From positions 19,924-83,923 of the forward strand of contig JBBHKE010001892.1 of assembly GCA_037447655.1 (NCBI GenBank): 64,000 nucleotides of DNA. The letters are read 5' to 3'. Each line of letters starts with the position of its first letter. Positions within the stretch are counted from its first letter, which is position 1. The notes under the pieces were generated by a model. The model saw only the letters and a list, made by a program, of their open reading frames with translations. It was not told the DNA's origin and did no database searches. Below are positions 1 through 10,960 of the stretch, one piece after another. The stretch is from Zygnema cylindricum (lineage: Eukaryota; Streptophyta; Zygnematophyceae; Zygnematales; Zygnemataceae). Both the position numbers and the translations under genes were made by a program.

Positions 1-1125
1 GTTTGCCAAATTAGTTCCACCTTTGTATGTCAGGTTGTTACGTACAAAGATAACTACACTCTCTCCAGTACCTATATTCAAGACAGGATTCGATTTTTTC
101 CAATTGCTTTGTCCAAATATGTACACTACAAGACATGAGTTCACAAAACGTAAGTCTACTCAATACCGTATTTTCTAATCCAGTACATTTAATACTATCA
201 AACTTTTTTTACCATCAACAATCTTTTAATTACCACATAGTTAGTGTTTAGACGGACAATTTTGTCCACTACCAAGGACCAACAACATCAGAATGAATTT
301 GCTGTAAAAGTCTAGTTGACCGATGTTCAAACTCTCTAAAGAAAGACAGTCTATGGATTTTTCCTAAAGCGCAACCATCACCTGTTTTAACAGGCAGATT
401 TGTGATTGATACACCATTAATTTTCTAACAACTACCATTTTTTTCAAACTATCATAATTTACATGACCTAATCTTTTATGCCATAACTCATCTGAATGCA
501 AAACACTTGAGTACAGAACATCACATGTATAAACCTGTTTCGTTAACCTTTTTTAGCTTAGGACAGAACTTATATCCATGACCTCTCTCACATCAATAGA
601 AACATGCATTGTTGGACTGTATGTTTCCACCTTGATTAAACCGTTTGAACTGATTTTGTGTAGTAAATTGATTTCTTCGCTGATTAAACTATCCTTTTCT
701 CTCAAAGTCTGAATATAAAGCCTCTACTTTCTCAACGTTGAAAATATTAGATGCAGCTTCCTCTTCTAGTAAAATATTAATTGCCTACTGTAAAGTCCAG
801 CTAGCCTTATCTTTTTGTTTGAGCATATCAGACGCTCCTTTATACCACAAGGGAGAACCCTCATTAGTAATGCTGCTTGCTGAAACTCAAGAAACACGCC
901 TCCTGCACAAGCATGTTCATCTACAAAGATGCAAAATTTGTTAGAATATTCAACTATTGTACCGTCAATGTACTTATAGTCCCAATTTTTTCCAGCCAAG
1001 AGAAGTTCTTCCTGGATATTAGCCTTTTCATAATCATTTTTAAAAGATATCCAGATATCAAGTGTTTTTTTTCATTTTTATCCGTGACATTGCTAAGTCC
1101 TAACATATACAGAATTTTAGAATAG
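1..1125 (-). pseudogene. Decayed Ty1/copia fragment (gag to integrase)
   Basis: Minus-strand reading gives a copia-like gag stretch at about 1125-740 (a frame contains EYSNKFCIFVDE and FQQAALLMRVLP, matching the EY-x-F...DELA...FQQA..L-x-LP pattern of copia gag). Below it, at about 560-420, comes the GAG-pre-integrase signature ELWHKRLGHVNYDSLKKMV. At about 420-250 is the start of integrase, ending IHSDVVGPW, with a zinc-type Cys (GCALGKIHRL). The pieces lie in different frames with stops, and protease is not seen between gag and pre-integrase, so the copy is internally deleted and dead. It differs from the three families described below. Nothing recognisable is left at 1-240. Confidence 0.7.
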
Positions 1126-1249
1126 AAAGAGCTTGAGTATTTTTCTTTGACCATGACGGATCAGATTCATCCAGCAAACCATCCAATATATCCAAAAGAT
1201 TCACATTCTCAAAGTGAGTCTCCACCATATCAGCCCAATAAGCATATTT

Positions 1250-2621
1250 TAATACAAAGGTAGAACGCTCAGTGAAGCGAGCACCAAGTTACCCTGTAGA
1301 TCTGCACCCAACCCCTCTTTGTTAGATCCCGTCGTTCCCTCCCTTTCCCGCTGAAGAGGAGATTTTGGTCTAGGTTCCAATGGAGTCCTTGGATCACGAG
1401 TCGCAAGAGGAGTTGCCTGACCTTGAGGTTGTCTTCTTGCCGAGGGACCTGCCCTACGAGGAGGAGATACCTGTTCACTAAGGATCCCTCTTGATCTCCA
1501 TCTAGCCTCTTGAATGAGGAGCAGTTCCTGTTCCAATGCCTTCTTTCTTTCCTCTTCAAGAGCATTCCACTCTATTGTGACCGGTTTGGCCTCCGCCGTA
1601 GCCTTACTCTGCAATCGCAGTATATCTACCAGTTTCTGTGTGTTGCTCACCACACTTGAGAGATCCGCAATCCCCAAACGTGGTACTTCAGGGTTTGTGG
1701 GTCTTGAACGCCTCAACCCTTTAGAAGGTCGAACAACCAGTGTTGAAAGAGACAAGGAGCTTCGAGAGACTGAGGCTAAAGGGAAGAACAACTCCTCTTG
1801 AAGTCGGGGAGCAAACCTACCCTTGCTGTCTCGATGGTTCAACCGGTGCACTCTTTTTGGCTCTGGTAACCCATGCTTGCTGGATCCTTCCCCAGCCCGA
1901 GCCCAAGAGGTCGCCCCGCCCGTAGACCGTCTACTGGGTGTAGTGTCTTGAGATAGGGTGGGCGGCTGGTGTGAAGTCGATGGCATCCCCTGTTGCTCCC
2001 GGACTAAGGTTGGAGAGTCGCTCTAGAAAGAATTGCCCATGATTTCCACTACACCTCCCACTGGGCGTACTATCCTGGCTCGGTCTGTTCTGGCAACCTG
2101 TTGCACCGACTCTTTCTTAACCTTCAACTCATGGAGATTGTGAAGGGCAAAGATTTCCTTGCAGCTTGGTCGGTTAGGATTTGCCAAAATTTCATGATAC
2201 ATGTACATCTCTACTATCGGAGCCTTCGATCTCGTATAGCGCCCTACTTCGAGATGGTGACCAGGGAGCGTTTCCTTATGGGCCAAACCCTTCCTACGTG
2301 CTTGAGGGGCTAACATATGTCTCTCAACCCTCTCCATGGCCCAAGCCCTTGCAGCTTGGGACAATGTAGGGAAGTTCTCGAGAGAAAAGATAGGCGGAGG
2401 TAGAGGAGAGGGTTGTCTCTCTGTCTGTTTTGGAGGAGTCTCAACTATGATAGGCTCAGGCATCATTCCCTTAAGAAACAACTGTATGTTTAAATTGGAG
2501 GCAAAGGGGACTTATTCCTCGGGCACCTGTGACTCTTCCTCTTGTGCCACTGCTTCTTGCCTCTCTTGTTCTTTCGGACTAACACCTGAAAGATCCCTAT
2601 CTTGAGCTTCTCCTCCTCCCA
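1250..2621 (-). pseudogene. Unidentified gag-like or structural protein, two in-frame stops
   Basis: One minus-strand frame of about 457 codons runs from an ATG near 2621 (MGGGEAQDRDLSGVSPKEQ) to about 1250. It is broken only by a TAA near 2510 and a TAG near 2023. The protein is rich in Pro, Gln, Arg and Glu, with low-complexity basic stretches (PPRRAGPSARRQPQGQ), a predicted helical segment around SLENFPTLSQAARAWAMERVERHML, and a coiled-coil-like stretch (EEERKKALEQELLLIQEARWRS). The DNA is clearly more GC-rich than its surroundings. I recognise no domain. Length, composition and position among retroelement debris suggest a gag-type capsid protein or another transposon ORF, but a decayed host gene is possible. 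Confidence 0.45.
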
Positions 2622-3922
2622 TTACTGACCAGAACAGAGGAGCTTAATCCCTTTATAAAAGTACCCCACTCTAAGCATCTATCCTCTTTAACCAAAGGTG
2701 ACAGGTGGCTTTTTTAGTACTATGCTGATCCACTGGAAGCCCACTAAATGCTACACCCCCGAGCGTCCTCCAAAGAATAGAACGAGGAATGCGAGTCTTT
2801 AAGTCCAGCCCACAAGAACTCCGGACATGAAACAAGGACGACCACAATAGTGTGCAAATAACTCCCACCCAAAAATATTAAAACAATAAAAATCGGCTCT
2901 TTTAGATTAAACAATATCACCTTGCCCCAGAGAATGGAAATAAAGATAGAAATCAATGATAATGGTGAAGGAAGCTCACATACCCCGGAGTGCAACGATG
3001 ACAAAACTCAGAAGAAGAAAGCTCTCCAAATTGCCCTGAAGACAAATATGATTTTCCCTCACACCTCGGTTCCACCGTACAGATCCGACCAGACTCTTCT
3101 AAGTTTCAAATAGCGAAAGTCCAAACCGCCCAAAGAGAGGATAGTGCCAACCACCCATCCGAGCTACGGTTTCCACGAAAGACAATCCTAAACAAAGATG
3201 GCAACAGATTTCACGACACAATGCAATAGTTCTCCTACTGAAAGATTGATTGAATTCTCTAGGGGTTTTCTCAAGAGACAGTACTTAAAAAGCAACCTGT
3301 CTCCTTCGGCCCCAAGTGCCTCATAAAACCAAAGTTAGTCCTACTGCAGGTGCCAAAGTCAAAGCAATGGCAGAAGTAAATCAACGGCCAGCAATTGTTA
3401 TTGTACGGAAATAAGACAAAACATAATGTACTACACTCAGGGCAAAAAGTTAGGCAACCTGTTTCTGCTGGATTGGCAGCCAAATTCCTCTTATGGTACA
3501 CTAATGGGCAACAAAGTCCTGATTTTATGTGAAACGCCTAACTTTGACCCCTTGTCCTAAATGCTCTGCCCGTCAGCTGGGATTGAGCTAACATCCTACT
3601 AACGGCTAATAGCAGGATCTATTGGACAATCCCAAAGTTTATGTGACATTCCACAATGTACCCTTGTGCTATAGCTACATAGAACAGGGGCCATAGTATG
3701 GAGCCGCCATCGTTGCAACAGACTAACTCCGCCGTTCAACCTCTGTTTGAGGTGAACTAAAGTGCGTTGTGCTCCTAGGTGAAAATACAAGGATCTCATC
3801 TGGCTAGTTGTCCTCCATTCCCCTATACGCTAGGGTCCATACATGGTGAAATGAGGCCCTGGAGCTCTAAGGAGTAGAAATGTGTCGAAGATGCACACGA
3901 ACTTGACACATTGCCTTCTTTT
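2622..3922. other. Intergenic, no supported gene
   Basis: Only short open stretches on both strands, none with a recognisable motif. It may be the leader or LTR region of the unidentified minus-strand element at 1250-2621, but no paired repeat is visible in the window. Confidence 0.4.
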
Positions 3923-4156
3923 TTATTCTCTTCTGTCTACTTTGGTTGTTGCGATCCCTAGAGAATTTGACCCACTAAATCTGGGTGGACCTCCATATAT
4001 TACTGATGGCTTCTTCACCCTTCTACTCACTATTCCCCATAAATGCTTCTCATGAAACGCACCCTTGATCATGGTTTCCAAATAGATAAACCCTGTTCCG
4101 TTGAATAAAGGCACCCTAGATGGTAGGCCCATACCATGTAATTCTGTGGCCACCAT
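3923..4156 (-). pseudogene. gag N-terminus of copia family E
   Basis: Reads MGLPSRVPLFNGTGFIYLE then HEKHLWGIVSRR, the same N-terminal gag block as copia elements A and B in this window (MGPPSRVPIFNG..., LWGIVSG). The frame opens at an ATG inside the adjacent LTR (4156-4154) and passes through a second ATG in the primer-binding site (4132-4130). It loses similarity near 3930, so only about 75 codons remain. It lies directly downstream of LTR E (4137-4527) in the minus direction, which makes that LTR a 5' LTR. Confidence 0.75.
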
Positions 4157-4527
4157 TGGCACACAGAATGAGCACTCTACCAAAAGCCCTCTAGGATATA
4201 GCATGCTTTCCCTCTTTGCATAAGAATAGTAGTCAGAATGAACCCTAACAGGTTTGACTTACCTCACCCCTGTGAGTGCTCGACTCCCCTGAGTCAAATG
4301 CAAAAGAAATCTCCAAATTTGCTATATTGAGCTGTTAATTAGATGAGGCCAAAGTAAGCCTTTTTTATAGAAGCAAGCTAGGAGAGAGGCGGCTGCCTCA
4401 TATTTTCATAAGTCCTAAAACCCCTCTCTAACCCCCTACTACTGAAGAAGTACCTTTTTAATCAAAAGATTGTATGGTATAGTAAGGTACACAAGCCGTG
4501 GTACTTTCTGTACGGTAAGTGTACGAC
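4137..4527 (-). mobile_element. LTR of copia family E, U5-side half (interrupted by A1)
   Basis: Diverged copia LTR. On the minus strand it ends CCACAGAATTACA followed by a PBS-like TGGTATGGGCCTACC. It keeps the family hairpins GACTC-AGGG-GAGTC (4282-4295) and CTCAC-AGGG-GTGAG (4263-4276). Element A1 is inserted at 4528; the rest of this LTR resumes at 10966. Without A1 and one TSD copy the LTR is about 960 bp. Confidence 0.75.
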
Positions 4528-5574
4528 TGAAACTCTGAGACCTCCATAAGTCCTCAGAGTGGACAGCTTCCAAGAAGCCTCTAGGATATCCTGACCCCTT
4601 TGTGTTTTAGCAAAATTAACTGCCGCCCTGGCAAACAAAAACCCTGACTACCTTCACCCCTGTGAAGGCAAGACTCCCCTGAGTTGATAGCAAAAAGAAT
4701 CTCTGAATTTGCTCCCCTGAGCAGTAAGTTATGGAGGGTCAAAGTTGACCTTTTGTACAGAAGCTCTCTGGGAGAGAGGGTCCTATCTTCTAATTTTTTC
4801 TAAGTCCTATCTCTCTCACAGACTCTATCTACTGATGTACGGAACCAATCAGATTTCAGTTCCGTACGTAAAAGTACAACTGCCGGTGTACTTTATGTAC
4901 GGATATTGTACGACATGGCCTAAATGTCCACACGTGGAGTATCCGGATTCGCTCCTTAAATCCTCGGAGATGCCGCACTCCAATGTCACATCGCCACGTG
5001 TCATCCGATGTGGCGCTGCCCACAAACCGCCGAATTCTCCTTCCGCGATCTCGGCGCAATTTCCGGCCGTCCGATTAAACTCGTTTTTGATCGTAGCCGT
5101 AATAAATACATGCGCGGTATTTGTTTCGCGTCCGAAATCAATGCGCGGTATTGATTTCATATCCGTACCGCAATTCGTACTTTTACAATTCCATATCTAT
5201 GTGTCCCGTAAATAGTTATAGTTAAATGAATTATCCTACGTGTACATGTATAAATAATTATCGTACTATATACTATGCATCAGTACCTCTAGACTTAACG
5301 GCTCAGGCTACCGGCTATCTCCTAGCTGTCGGCCGGCAGGTACCAGGATCAAATCCTGCCGCCGGCATATACCTTTTAGTAATTAATCCGTAGACTAATA
5401 TAAATTTCCCGTAAACCTGAGGATAGCTTAGGTAGCCATGGCTCTAGCTTCCTCTCCAATTTCTCAGTGACTGCGACAAGTTTGAGAGTTGGAGAGAGAA
5501 GTTAGAGGTAGACTGCCTCGGCTTCTTTGTTTCTATTTAGACCTAGAAAATACTTAAAACCATTAATTTCTACA
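4528..5574 (-). repeat. 3' LTR of copia A1
   Basis: Direct repeat of 9913-10960. Contains the antisense tRNA-like module (5292-5377), a cluster of seven GTAC sites with a CCAAT box (about 4834-4912), G-box-like CACGTG cores (4931-5005) and the palindrome AGCCATGGCT (5434-5443). The open stretch at 4745-5215 has a matching copy in the other LTR and is not a gene. Confidence 0.95.
5292..5377 (+). promoter_or_regulatory. Antisense tRNA-like Pol III module in A1 3' LTR
   Basis: Plus strand, opposite to the element's coding strand. A-box-like CGGCTCAGG at 5299-5307 (consensus TRGCNNAGYNGG), B-box-like GGATCAAATCC at 5346-5356 (consensus GGTTCRANTCC), then TTTT at 5374-5377. The T-arm-like part AGGTACCAGGATCAAATCC resembles the T arm of eukaryotic initiator tRNA-Met, including A at tRNA position 54. 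No full cloverleaf with a paired acceptor stem is evident. Confidence 0.6.
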
Positions 5575-5587
5575 CTCCCCTTATTTT

Positions 5588-6502
5588 CTAGTCAATCTTT
5601 AATTTCAGACCACACTTCTCCCTGCAGAAAATTAGCTTAGGGGAAGGCACAGGTTTGGTCATCATATCTGCTACCATCTCACTATCTGGCCTGTACTCTA
5701 AACTGATTATTTTGTTTTCTACTTTTTCTCTAACAAAGCTGAGTCTGATGTCCATGTGTTTGGCTTTAAAATGATGTTTAGGATTGGCAGAAATAGCGAT
5801 TGTTGCCTGATTATCACAAAATATTTTCTGCACACCACTCTTAAGGTGACCAAGCTCACCAAGCAAAGACTTGACCCACATCAATTCTTTTACAGCAGAG
5901 CAAGAGGCCATATACTCAGCCTCCATGGTGGACTGAGCAATAACCTTTTGCTGTTTGCTACTCCAACAGCAAGCCCCATCACCCACATATAATACATATC
6001 CAGAAGTGCATCTCCTCATCGGAGCATCACCATAACTGGCATCACTCCAAGTGGTGATGTCAGTATTCTCCCCACCCAAATGCAACCATAGATCCCTAGT
6101 TCCTATCAAGTATCTAAGGACTCTCTTAGCTGCCTCCCAATCCTTCTTAGTGGGAGCATTTAAACTTCTACTCAGCACTCCTACAGCTGCAGCTAAATCC
6201 GGCCGGGTACAATTCATAAAATAGATTAGACTTCCCACTACTTGCCTGTAAGGAATAGTCTGCATGAACTTCTGTTCATCAGGAGATAATACCTCGTCTA
6301 AGACTATGACTCCTTCTTCCTCACTCCCCTCACTTCCCTTCTTTAACTCCATTGGAGTTGTACAACTATTAGCTTTATCCATTTGAAATTTTTCAAGCAT
6401 GTTCCCTATTGCTTCCTTTTGAGTCAATCTTATAATTTTCCTTTTCCGGTCTCTCTCTACTTGAATTCCCAAAATATATCTTGCTTCTCCCATATCCTTC
6501 AT
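5588..6502 (-). pseudogene. A1 pol: RT C-terminal part and RNase H
   Basis: Open frame of 304 codons, 3' part of the A1 polyprotein. It begins at the RT connection (KDMGEARYILGIQVERD) and runs through the typical copia block TRPDLAAAVGVLSR. RNase H follows, with WSDASYGDAP, the Glu of STMEAEYMA and the Asp of FCDNQATIA as likely active-site acidic residues. It ends about 14 bp before the 3' LTR, separated by the polypurine tract. It is cut from the upstream RT by a frameshift in a homopolymer: seven A here (around 6541-6547) against six at the same place in A2. Confidence 0.9.
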
Positions 6503-6536
6503 TTCAAATCTCCCCTTAAGATCGGTTTTCAGTTTG

Positions 6537-6911
6537 TTAATTTTTTTCCATTGATTTACTTAAAACAAGCAAATCATCAACATAAATTGCAATAAATATA
6601 AGACCTTCCTCATCTTCGAAAACATAGATTGAGTGATCTGAGCTGATCCGAATATATCCCTGACCGGTAAGAAACTCATCAAGCTTCTTATTCCACTGTC
6701 GAGGCGCCTGTATCAAACCATAAAGAGATTTAATCAGCAGGCATACCTTACTCTCCTCTCCTTCCTCCACAAAACCTTCGGGTTGTCGCATGAAGATCTC
6801 CTCTTCCAATTCTCCATGCAAAAAGGCTGTCTTGATGTCCATCTGATGCACTTCCATGTCTTCCGCCATTGCTAAACTGAGAAGTATGCGGACGGAGGGA
6901 AATCTGACCAC
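6537..6911 (-). pseudogene. A1 pol: RT catalytic core
   Basis: Frame of 124 codons containing MDIKTAFLHGELEEEIFM (copia RT) and the catalytic motif IYVDDLLVLSKS with the YVDD box. It overlaps the upstream frame by about 40 bp and ends at a homopolymer frameshift. In A2 and B the same region is continuous, which shows these are breaks and not programmed junctions. Confidence 0.9.
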
Positions 6912-8767
6912 CGGGGCAAAGGTTTCCTCGTAGTCAATTCCTTCCTTTTTGTAAATCCCTTTGCCACTAATCTAGCCTTGTAGCGCTCGATTGTGTTATC
7001 TGGGTTCAGTTTTAGTTTGAAAACCCACTTACAACCGATTGGTTTTCGGTTAGGTGGACATTCCACCAGCTCCCAAGTATCGGCTGCCATGATTGAAGCC
7101 ATCTCCTCATTGATGGCTGTCTTCCATCGGTTTCTTTCTGGACAAGTCATCGCCTCTCCATAAGTTTGAGGTTCATCTTGATGAGATAGTTTAGTTACCT
7201 TGTTAATAACCTGTTTTTCTTGCAGTCTTTTGCTACTTCTCCTCCCCCCCTCAAAATCTGAGGCCGGAATAGATGGTTCTCGTGGATTCTTTCGAACAAA
7301 CTCGACTTCTCCCCTATCCCTTGATTCCGAATCAATTTCCACCACGTCTTCCGCTTCGAGTAGAGTTGTCACTGGAGTTTCCACAGCCGAGTCCTTTTCG
7401 GTCTGATTTGTACCTGCAAGAATGTCATCTTCTCTAAAACCTGGATAGTTAGGAAGCTCAAAGTCATCGGAATTTTCTGACTCAAATCTGATTTTTACTG
7501 ACTTCGTATATTTGAAGGGATCCACAGACTTTCCTTCATCCATAACTACTAGATGCTTTACTAAGATTATATCTTCCCTTTTTAGATCATAAACTCTATA
7601 TCCTTTAACATCTTCATCATATCCTAATAAGTATCCCGGTTTTCCTTTAGGATCTAGCTTCCAATTGGACCGATCAGTATCTAGACTGAACACTTGACTG
7701 CCGAAAACCTTTAAGTGAGATATGTCTGGTTTCCGGCCTGTCCATCTCTCATAAGGTGTTTGATCTTTTATAGCTGAAGTAAGAACTCTATTCTTGAGGT
7801 AATTAGCACAGTTCATAGCTTCTGCCCAAAACCTTTTTCCTATCTTTTTATCTGACAACATACTTCTAGCACTATCACTTAGTGTTCTATTTAACCTTTC
7901 AGCTACCCCATTCTGTTCCGGATTTTCTGGAACTGTCTTTTGGTGTTGAACCCCATCTTCCCTCAGAAAATCCTCAAACTGGTTAGAAGTATACTCTCCA
8001 CCATTGTCACTCCTTACTCTCTTGATTGGAGTTTCATGGAGTTTTTCGCTCCATGCTTTATATTGTCTAAAGCAATCCTCAGCTTCGGACTTGTTTTTCA
8101 AAAAATATACCCGGGAATACCGAGACCAATCATCAGTTATAGTCATCATAAATCTCTTCCCCCCCGGTGAGGGCACTTTAGCCGGTCCCCAAATATCTGT
8201 GTGTACTAGATCTAGATTTTTTTCTCCCTTATAGGTGGCTGATTTAGGAAAGGGTAATCTGTGTGCTTTACCTTGAGCACATCCACTACAATCACTTATA
8301 TCATCACTCTCACTGAACTGAATCCCTTCCACCACTCCCATCTTTTTCATCTCTCTTAACTTATCTAGATTCACATGCCCAAGCCTCTTATGCCACATCA
8401 TAATATCATGAACACCAGCGTAATAAAGTTTTTTCTTTTCATTACTTAAGATCAGCCTAAACATCCCATGGCTACCTTTCTCAGCAATGAAATAGACATC
8501 ATCCTCAAAACTAGCAGTAAAGACTCCTTCCCTAGTGCTAGTAAAAAAACCCTTATCATCTAATACTGATGTAGAGATAAGATTTTTGTTCAGCTCCAGA
8601 ATAAACAATACATCGGAGAATGTTAATATGGATGCCTTTCCTTCTACTAACACTTTCAGATCTACCGATCCTACAAGAGTAGTGGTGACTATCCTCCCAT
8701 CCCCGTACTCTATCTCTACGGTGGGAATCTTTCTTATCTTAGTGAACACACATGTGTATGGAGGCAC
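6872..8767 (-). pseudogene. A1 pol: pre-integrase, integrase and RT N-terminus
   Basis: Frame of 631 codons. Order: end of protease (TVEIEYGDGRIV), GAG-pre-integrase (MMWHKRLGHVNLDKL), HHCC zinc site (DCSGCAQGKAHRLPF), integrase core with catalytic Asp in VHTDIWGPA, Asp in RSDNGGEY and Glu in EQNGVAERLNRTL. Then the copia linker (TPYERWTGRKPDISHLKVFG), an acidic variable region, and RT start (WKTAINEEM, WVFKLKLNPDNTIERYKARL). It ends where a frameshift follows VAKGFT. It would encode cDNA insertion and the first part of reverse transcriptase. Confidence 0.92.
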
Positions 8768-9932
8768 CTGAATCTATGATCCAGCCTGCTTCACCTTTCA
8801 ATCCACCGTAAGCACATTTCTGCCTTCGTGGAATTTCGACCTCATTTTTCGCCTCCAACTCCTCATCCAAAAGGAGCTCATCGTCCTCGTCCTCGGATTC
8901 CGCCTCAAGTACCTGTGTGACAAGGGCCTTTTTCTTTCCTCTCGGGGTACCACCAGTCTGCCCCTCCTTTAACCGAAGCTCGGTTAGCTTATTGCACTCT
9001 GCCATATAGTGCCCCGGTTTCTTACAAAAATGACATAAACCTTTGGGAGCCCTTGGTTCGAATTCGTCGGCCTGTTTTTTCTGCTCCCTACCCCCATAGT
9101 TTCCGACCGGTTTTCGGGAATCCCTGTTCCTCCAATCAGTGGTTGTTGCCAAGGCTTGGCCACTCTTTCCTCCCCTTCGGATCTCGATTGTATTTTCTTG
9201 AACTAGAATCATCCCTACCACTGAGTTCCATATCCACCTTGAGTCAGGCAAGTCCTGCACACGGTAAACTATGTTCACGAACTCATCAGGTAACTTCATC
9301 AGTAAACAGTTAACCTTTTCTTTTTCACTAAAATCTTTTCCCGCACTGTGTAGCTCCATGAAGAGTGTAGCAAGCTCATTGCAAAAATCCAACATATTTC
9401 CCCCTTTATATACATACTCCTTAACTTTCTGATCAGCCAACTGTTGTTGCTGAATCGTACCACTTCGGTACATCTCTATGAGAGCCATCAAAAGATCGGA
9501 TGCCCTTTCTACCTGCAAATGAGGACATGCAAGTCCTTGAGTGAGATGGCGTAGGATGAAGTGCTTTGCCGCCATATTGTTGAAGTCCCAGGTTTCAGTA
9601 TCATTCTCCTCGCTCCTCGGAATAGGTGACATGAACGTCGAACCAGTTGCTATTGGTGTGGTCGTCTCCTTCTCCTTTCCTTTGTCCACCACCTCTCCTT
9701 CTTTTGTTTCCTCCGTTGAAGGTGAATCCTCTTTCCTGGTGAATCTGGTTCCTCCAAACCCTGGAGGAATTCCAAGACTTGATGGACGCCCCAACCGTCC
9801 ACTCACTATCCCCCAAAATCTTTTTTCGCATAGAGCTCCTATCATCATACTTTCCTAGTATATGAAGCCAGTTCCATTAAAGATTGGTACCCTAGAGGGT
9901 GGGCCCATAACCTGAAACTCTGAGACCTCCAT
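8739..9932 (-). pseudogene. A1 gag and protease
   Basis: Gag starts either at an ATG in the LTR (9932-9930) or at the ATG in the PBS (9908-9906); both are in one frame with MGPPSRVPIFNG. A TAG near 9856 breaks the N-terminus, leaving a 369-codon frame from 9848. It contains a capsid-like UBN2-type gag domain, then a CCHC zinc knuckle CHFCKKPGHYMAEC (Cys-X2-Cys-X4-His-X4-Cys). An acidic linker follows, then the aspartic protease motif WIIDSGASIHMC (catalytic Asp in DSGA). The frame shifts after this motif at about 8767-8739. Confidence 0.88.
9898..9912 (-). promoter_or_regulatory. Primer-binding site of A1, overlaps gag ATG
   Basis: GGTTATGGGCCCACC directly next to the 5' LTR end. It is a 15-nt perfect complement to the anticodon stem-loop of plant initiator tRNA-Met as I know that tRNA. 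The gag ATG lies inside it and pairs with the CAU anticodon. Confidence 0.8.
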
Positions 9933-10960
9933 AAGTCCTCAGAGTGGACAGCTTCCAAGAAGCCTCTAGGATAATCCTGACCCCTTTGTGTTTTATCAAA
10001 ATTAACTGCCGCCCTGGCAAACAAAAACCCTGACTACCTTCACCCGTGTGAAGGCAAGACTCCCCTGAGTTGATAGCAAAAAGAATCTCTGAATTTGCTC
10101 CCCTGAGCAGTAAGTTATGGAGGGTCAAAGTTGACCTTTTGTACAGAAGCTCTCTGGGAGAGAGGGTCCTATCTTCTAATTTTTTCTAAGTCCTATCTCT
10201 CTCACAGACTCTATCTACTGATGTACGGAACCAATCAGATTTCAGTTCCGTACGTAAAAGTACAACTGCCGGTGTACTTTATGTACGGATATTGTACGAC
10301 ATGGCCTAAATGTCCACACGTGGAGTATCCGGATTCGCTCCTTAAATCCTCGGAGATGCCGCACTCCAATGTCACATCGCCACGTGTCATCCGATGTGGC
10401 GCTGCCCACAAACCGTCGAATTCTCCTTCAGCGATCTCGGCGCAATTTCCGGCCGTCTGATTAAACTCGTTTTTGATCGTAGCCGTAATAAATACATGCG
10501 CGGTATTTGTTTCGTGTCCGAAATCAATGCGCGGTATTGATTTCATATCCGTACCGCAATTCGTACTTTTACAATTCCATATCTATGTGTCCCGTAAATA
10601 GTTATAGTTAAATGAATTATCCTACGTGTACATGTATAAATAATTATCGTACTATATACTATGCATCAGTACCTCTAGACTTAACGGCTCAGGCTACCGG
10701 CTATCTCCTAGCTGTCGGCCGGCAGGTACTAGGATCAAATCCTGCCGCCGGCATATACCTTTTAGTAATTAATCCGTAGACTAATATAAATTTCCCGTAA
10801 ACCTGAGGATAGCTTAGGTAGCCATGGCTCTAGCTTCCTCTCCAATTTCTCAGTGACTGCGACAAGTTTGAGAGTTGGAGAGAGAAGTTAGAGGTAGACT
10901 GCCTCGGCTTCTTTGTTTCTATTTAGACCTAGAAAATACTTCAAACCATTAATTTCTACA
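9913..10960 (-). repeat. 5' LTR of copia A1
   Basis: Direct repeat of 4528-5574 with about 0.8% difference. U5-side hairpins as in A2. The 3' terminal hairpin (stem ACTCTGAGGAC / GTCTCAGAGT on the minus strand) carries an ATG in its loop. Confidence 0.95.
10678..10763 (+). promoter_or_regulatory. Antisense tRNA-like module in A1 5' LTR
   Basis: Same arrangement as in the 3' LTR: A-box-like CGGCTCAGG (about 10685-10693), B box GGATCAAATCC at 10732-10742, TTTT at 10760-10763. One difference from the other LTR (GGTACTAGG for GGTACCAGG) sits just before the B box. Confidence 0.6.

Larger units (their letters stand above)
4528..10960 (-). mobile_element. Complete Ty1/copia element A1 (two LTRs, 5-bp TSD ACGAC)
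   Basis: Terminal direct repeats of 1047 and 1048 bp (4528-5574, 9913-10960), each TG...CA on the minus strand, flanked by ACGAC at 4523-4527 and 10961-10965. Internal order on the minus strand is PBS, gag, protease, integrase, RT, RNase H, polypurine tract (AATAAGGGGAG next to the 3' LTR), which is the Ty1/copia order. By eye the LTRs differ at about 8 substitutions and one indel (roughly 0.8%), so insertion is recent. The coding region carries a stop near the gag start and three frameshifts, so this copy is not autonomous. It is nested in LTR E. Confidence 0.95.

Noticed and set aside
4745-5215. 156-codon plus ORF, repeated at 10131-10460, with shorter versions at 25785, 29212, 29478 and 35613
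   Set aside because: All lie inside LTRs, antisense to the elements, and exist because the LTR is repeated. Frames break between families, so no protein is conserved.
5299-5377. Calling the LTR modules functional tRNA genes
   Set aside because: No paired acceptor stem or clear anticodon arm; A-to-B spacing is longer than in initiator tRNA. Kept as tRNA-like only.
7200-8771. Plus-strand ORFs opposite A1 pol
   Set aside because: Shadows of the minus-strand polyprotein.
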